A stretch of DNA of 17,245 bases from JBJXHC01 sp046160825. GTDB taxonomy: Bacteria > Bacteroidota > Ignavibacteria > UBA10030 > UBA6906. The stretch covers positions 1 through 17,245 of the forward strand of contig JBJXHC010000015.1 of the NCBI GenBank assembly GCA_046160825.1, in the 5' to 3' direction. The translations under genes were made by a program, and so were the position numbers. This document shows positions 14,339 to 17,245 of the stretch, in pieces (positions within the stretch are counted from its first letter, which is position 1; each line of letters opens with the position of its first letter). Under the pieces are notes generated by a model that searched no databases, was not told the origin of the DNA, and worked only from the letters and a program-made list of their open reading frames with translations.

Positions 14339-15529
14339 TCATCTGTCCACCTCGCCAAGCACAATGTCGATGCTGCCAAGTATTGCAATCACGTCGGCAA
14401 TCATTGCACCGCGACACATTGCGGGAAGGGCCGAGAGATTCACGAAACACGGCGACTTCACTTTCACTCGGAATGGGCTCGTCGTTCCGTCGGCCATGAT
14501 ATAATAGCCCAGCTCGCCCTTGGGTGTTTCTGTGCGTACATATAAATCAGCCGTGTCCGGCCTGATACGCTTCGGCACAGCAGACTGGACGTCGCCGGCA
14601 GGAATCTTTTCAATTGCCTGTTCGATAATATTCAGGCTTTGTTCCATCTCTTCCACTCTTACCATATACCGATCCCAGCAATCGCCCAAAGTTCCCATTC
14701 GGCCTGTCCCGACGGGAATATCGAAATCGAACCGGTCGTAAATCGAATACGGGTCGTTCTTGCGCAAATCCCACTTGATGCCAGAACCGCGCAACACCGG
14801 GCCGCTGACTCCGAAATTCACAGCCACATCCGCAGGAAGAACGCCGACGTTTGCCGTCCGCTCGATAAAGATTTTATTGTATGAAAGGAGGTCGTTCGTC
14901 TCTTTGATGTTCGGCCGGAAATACTTGCAGAAATCGCGCACCTTCTCAACGAACATGTCCGGCACGTCGTGGGAAAGTCCGCCAATCCAGATGTAATTGT
15001 AGAGCAAACGGGCACCACAGGTGTGCTCGAAAATATCGAGGATGCGTTCCCGGTCACGGAAGCAATAGAGAAACGGCGTGAACGCGCCGATGTCCATACC
15101 GTACGTGCCGATGGCAATCAAGTGACTGCCGATGCGATTCAGTTCCGCCATGATCACGCGAATGTACTCCACGCGCTCAGGTACTTTTATCTTCAATAAT
15201 TTTTCGCATGCAACGGCGTAGCCGAAGTCGTTGTTCATTGAAGCGATGTAATCCATCCGGTCGCAGTATGGAATCACCTGCTGGTAGTTCGTCATGTACT
15301 CAGCATGCTTCTCGAAACACCGGTGCAGGTAGCCGATATGCGGAATCATATCCACGACCACTTCGCCATCGACAACAAGCTCGAGTCGCAACACCCCGTG
15401 CGTGGAGGGATGCTGCGGGCCCATATTCACCACCATCTCTTCCGACTTCAACGCGCGCCCAAAGCCGGGGATGGTCACCGGGCGTCTCCCCTCCATCGTC
15501 TCTTCAGTATGGACCAACGGCATTTCCAT
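14339..15529 (-). CDS. nuoD: NADH-quinone oxidoreductase subunit D (complex I, 49-kDa homologue)
   Basis: A 396-residue peripheral subunit that with NuoH and NuoB forms the quinone-reduction site; it is related to the large subunit of NiFe hydrogenases but lacks the metal-binding cysteines. MGPQHPSTHGVLRL (36-49) holds the quinone-site His44, and MDYIASMN (92-99) the partner tyrosine Tyr94. The C-terminus GSIDIVLGEVDR is the exact family ending. The start overlaps the nuoC stop in TAATG, so translation is coupled. A second ATG two codons later (15523) is possible. An upstream in-frame ATG at 15601 would lie inside nuoC in another frame. It is separate from nuoC, unlike the fused NuoCD of E. 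coli. Confidence 0.97.
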   Translation of the reverse strand: MEMPLVHTEETMEGRRPVTIPGFGRALKSEEMVVNMGPQHPSTHGVLRLELVVDGEVVVDMIPHIGYLHRCFEKHAEYMTNYQQVIPYCDRMDYIASMNNDFGYAVACEKLLKIKVPERVEYIRVIMAELNRIGSHLIAIGTYGMDIGAFTPFLYCFRDRERILDIFEHTCGARLLYNYIWIGGLSHDVPDMFVEKVRDFCKYFRPNIKETNDLLSYNKIFIERTANVGVLPADVAVNFGVSGPVLRGSGIKWDLRKNDPYSIYDRFDFDIPVGTGRMGTLGDCWDRYMVRVEEMEQSLNIIEQAIEKIPAGDVQSAVPKRIRPDTADLYVRTETPKGELGYYIMADGTTSPFRVKVKSPCFVNLSALPAMCRGAMIADVIAILGSIDIVLGEVDR

Positions 15530-16008
15530 TAGTACGGTACTTTCATGCCGTTGTAATATTCGGGAACTTGATAATCTTTTCGAAGAGGGTGACCTTCCCA
15601 ATCGTAGGGCAACAGAATCCGTCGCAGGTCGGGATGTCCATCAAAAATAATTCCAATCAGATCAAACGCTTCGCGCTCGTGCCAGTTCGCCGTCTTCCAC
15701 ACGGATTCGACTGACTGGACGTGCGGGTTCTCCGCAGTCACTTCGACTTTGAGTGTGATCTTATGATTCCATTTCATTGAGTGGAGATGATAGACCACTC
15801 CGAGTTTTCCGTTTCCATAATCAACACCGCTCAGGCACATCAACGCATCCATGGCAATCTGTTCGGTGTCACGCAAGAACAGAGCAACATCCTTCACACT
15901 TTCAGGCGTGACTTTGATGAACGGATCAATCGGACCGTCGATCATCATCTCGATGACAGCCGGGCCGAAGCGCCCTTTTACCTTGTCGGCTATTTCTTGA
16001 GGAATCAT
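15529..16008 (-). CDS. nuoC: NADH-quinone oxidoreductase subunit C (complex I, 30-kDa homologue)
   Basis: A 159-residue peripheral subunit of the connecting module that has no cofactor and packs against NuoD. The family motif ANWHEREAFDLIGIIFDGHPDLRRILLPYDWEGHPLRKDY occupies about residues 109-148 and is complete. The protein ends soon after, so it is a free-standing NuoC. It starts 34 bp after the nuoB stop, with no visible Shine-Dalgarno site; MIPQEIADKV is nonetheless a normal N-terminus. Its stop overlaps the nuoD start by one base. Confidence 0.97.
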   Translation of the reverse strand: MIPQEIADKVKGRFGPAVIEMMIDGPIDPFIKVTPESVKDVALFLRDTEQIAMDALMCLSGVDYGNGKLGVVYHLHSMKWNHKITLKVEVTAENPHVQSVESVWKTANWHEREAFDLIGIIFDGHPDLRRILLPYDWEGHPLRKDYQVPEYYNGMKVPY

Positions 16009-16042
16009 AGGGAAGTACGGGAGAGCGAATTCAGGTTGGGCA

Positions 16043-16537
16043 TCAGGCTGATTTACGTTTGGCGAGACTTTCGTTGCGAATCTTGTCCTGGAGTTTCATC
16101 AGTCCCTCCATCAATGCTTCAGGACGGGGCGGACAGCCGGGGACATACACATCAACAGGAATAATACGGTCAACGCCCTTCAACACATGGTAGCCATGTT
16201 CCCAGTACGGACCGCCACAGTTCGAACAGCTTCCCATCGAGATCACGTAACGTGGCTCGGACATCTGGTCGTACAATGTTTTTATGCGGCTCGCCATCTT
16301 GAGTGTCACGGTACCGGCAACAATCATCACGTCCGACTGGCGTGGCGTTCCGCGGAAGAAGACACCGAACCGGTCGAAATCATAGTGTGATGCACCGGTG
16401 GCCATCATCTCAATCGCGCAACAGGCCAGACCAAACTGCATGCCCCAGAGCGATGAAAGGCGTGCCCAGTTCAGCAGACTGTTCATCGATGTGATGATGA
16501 CGTTACTGTTTTCAAATTTCTGATCGAGAAGGCCCAT
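16043..16537 (-). CDS. nuoB: NADH-quinone oxidoreductase subunit B (complex I, cluster N2)
   Basis: A 164-residue peripheral subunit that holds the terminal [4Fe-4S] cluster N2, which reduces quinone. The four ligands are visible: the tandem pair C39-C40 in GLACCAIEMM, C104 in GSCSNCGGPYW and C135 in VPGCPPRPEAL. The quinone-site segment FGVFFRGTPRQSDVMIVAGTV (57-77) is complete. Length and both ends are normal. It is separated from nuoA by 45 bp that carry a heptamer array, and no good Shine-Dalgarno site precedes the start. Confidence 0.98.
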   Translation of the reverse strand: MGLLDQKFENSNVIITSMNSLLNWARLSSLWGMQFGLACCAIEMMATGASHYDFDRFGVFFRGTPRQSDVMIVAGTVTLKMASRIKTLYDQMSEPRYVISMGSCSNCGGPYWEHGYHVLKGVDRIIPVDVYVPGCPPRPEALMEGLMKLQDKIRNESLAKRKSA

Positions 16538-16546
16538 CGGTGAATA

Positions 16547-16581
16547 CTGTTTTGAGGTTTGGGTTTTGAGATATGGGATTT
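16547..16581 (-). repeat. Degenerate 7-bp tandem array between nuoA and nuoB
   Basis: Five consecutive heptamers cover 35 of the 45 bp between the nuoA stop and the nuoB start. On the minus strand the consensus is roughly AAAACYC. The fifth unit, AAAACAG, is degraded at its end. The length and unit number match the array between nuoD and nuoH exactly, although the unit sequence is different (A/C-rich instead of G/A-rich). Confidence 0.65.
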
Positions 16582-16582
16582 G

Positions 16583-17020
16583 TTACACAGTTAGTTCTTC
16601 AGGTTCCAGATGCGTTTCTCTTACACCGATGCCCCGTTCGTAACGCGGGATCTTAGGGGCTGGCCGATCCCAATCGAGGTCGCCCTTGCGCCAGACATAC
16701 GCATAACCAACAAAGAGAATTGCCAAGAACGCAATCATTTCCCAGAAGGCAAACCAGCCGAGTTCATTGAACACCAGCGCCCAGGGGAACATAAAGACAA
16801 CTTCGACATCGAAAATGAGGAAGATCAGTGCAATAACGTAGAACCGGATATTGAACCGGACGTGCGTATCGCCGATCGGTTCTTCGCCGCATTCATACGT
16901 GGTAAGCTTGCTCGGATAGGGTCGATTTGGCCGTAGCAGCCATGCCGTAATCATTCCTCCCGCCACAAAAACCACCCCGACGATAAGAAAGATCAGCACG
17001 CGACCAAACTCGGTGAGCAT
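16583..17020 (-). CDS. nuoA: NADH-quinone oxidoreductase subunit A (complex I)
   Basis: First gene of the operon: a 145-residue inner-membrane subunit with three helices (about 8-29, 60-81 and 88-109). The conserved loop TYECGEEPIGD (41-51), followed by VRFNIRFYVIALIFLIFDVEVVFMFPWA, is diagnostic; this loop with its cysteine moves during catalysis near the quinone site. The C-terminal tail after residue 110 (RKGDLDWDRPAPKIPRYERG and onward) is hydrophilic and somewhat longer than in many homologues. The start at 17020 has GGAG 7 nt upstream. It lies 76 nt downstream of the transcription start inferred from the promoter at 17103-17131. Confidence 0.97.
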   Translation of the reverse strand: MLTEFGRVLIFLIVGVVFVAGGMITAWLLRPNRPYPSKLTTYECGEEPIGDTHVRFNIRFYVIALIFLIFDVEVVFMFPWALVFNELGWFAFWEMIAFLAILFVGYAYVWRKGDLDWDRPAPKIPRYERGIGVRETHLEPEELTV

Positions 17021-17102
17021 CAGATCTCCAGTTGACCAAAAAGGTGAGGGAACGTGCAGTGGTGAAGCCTTGCACTGTTCATTTCATAACAAAATGCACG
17101 TG

Positions 17103-17131
17103 AATATAATAAGGTTGGCGCGTAATGTCAA
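17103..17131 (-). promoter_or_regulatory. Sigma70-type promoter of the nuo operon
   Basis: On the minus strand a perfect TTGACA (17131-17126) is followed by a 17-bp spacer and TATATT (17108-17103, five of six matches to TATAAT). The start of transcription would be near 17096, giving a leader of about 76 nt with a GGAG ribosome binding site before nuoA. Confidence 0.78.
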
Positions 17132-17169
17132 GAAAATCGACCGATTGGTAGTGCTACAGTTTGAGGAGC

Positions 17170-17234
17170 TAATTGCAAATCAGAATGTTGCTATCTCTGG
17201 ACTTACAGCGCGCGATGTGGGAGATAATTGCAAA
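17170..17234. repeat. Two direct copies of TAATTGCAAA upstream of the nuo promoter
   Basis: TAATTGCAAA occurs at 17170-17179 and again at 17225-17234, in the same orientation and 55 bp apart. The copies lie about 75-140 bp upstream of the predicted nuo transcription start. They could be regulator binding sites, or chance in an A/T-rich stretch. No gene is recognisable in 17132-17245. Confidence 0.35.
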
Positions 17235-17245
17235 AAATTTTGACG

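Noticed and set aside
17013..17243. A 76-codon plus-strand frame running through the nuoA upstream region
   Set aside because: It covers the nuo promoter and leader, has no Shine-Dalgarno site and an unremarkable product. The intergenic reading is better.
1..17245. CRISPR arrays, tRNA or rRNA genes, insertion sequences, prophage or defence genes
   Set aside because: No repeat-spacer pattern, cloverleaf, transposase or integrase motif was seen, and the coding space is filled by conserved housekeeping genes.

Overview
This window looks like ordinary core chromosome from a Gram-negative bacterium. Base composition is near 50% GC, coding density is high, and I see no mobile element, tRNA, rRNA or CRISPR. 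The best guess for the host is the Bacteroidota/Chlorobiota/Ignavibacteriota (FCB) group. This rests on an 11-subunit nuo operon in the order A-B-C-D-H-I-J-K-L-M-N with separate nuoC and nuoD and no nuoE/F/G, and on a birA-coaX pair. Several genes have clear Shine-Dalgarno sites and two sigma70-like promoters are visible, which fits Ignavibacteriota or Chlorobiota better than classical Bacteroidota. The lineage is inferred from gene content and recall only; no search was run.

Layout. Positions 1-4416 are a minus-strand block, transcribed leftward: dnaK (4416-2488), a small unrecognised one-helix membrane protein (2413-2159), an isoaspartyl peptidase/L-asparaginase (1937-1029) with a strong terminator, and an RsmB-type rRNA methyltransferase cut by the window edge (965-1). 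A 0.4 kb divergent intergenic region (4417-4829) carries a well-formed promoter for birA and a 9-bp inverted repeat on the dnaK side. On the plus strand, birA (4830-5609) and coaX (5640-6419) form a two-gene cofactor operon. From 17020 back to 6498 an 11-gene minus-strand operon encodes respiratory complex I (nuoA to nuoN), converging on coaX. Its promoter (TTGACA, 17 bp, TATATT) lies at 17103-17131.

How the genes work together. The nuo genes encode the full membrane proton-pumping arm (A, H, J, K, L, M, N) and the quinone-reducing connecting module (B, C, D, I). The NADH-oxidising module (E, F, G) is not present here. The electron donor is therefore either a reduced ferredoxin-like carrier or NuoEFG encoded elsewhere. 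BirA attaches biotin to carboxylases, CoaX makes 4'-phosphopantothenate for coenzyme A, and DnaK folds proteins.

No dramatic new system is evident. The most unusual structure is a pair of degenerate 7-bp tandem arrays, each five units (35 bp), in two of the three largest gaps inside the nuo operon (A/B and D/H). The D/H array sits exactly where nuoEFG lie in 14-subunit operons. Other points of interest are the small membrane gene, a His-rich loop in NuoL, a low-complexity tail on NuoI, and a terminator that ends 9 bp before the rsmB start.
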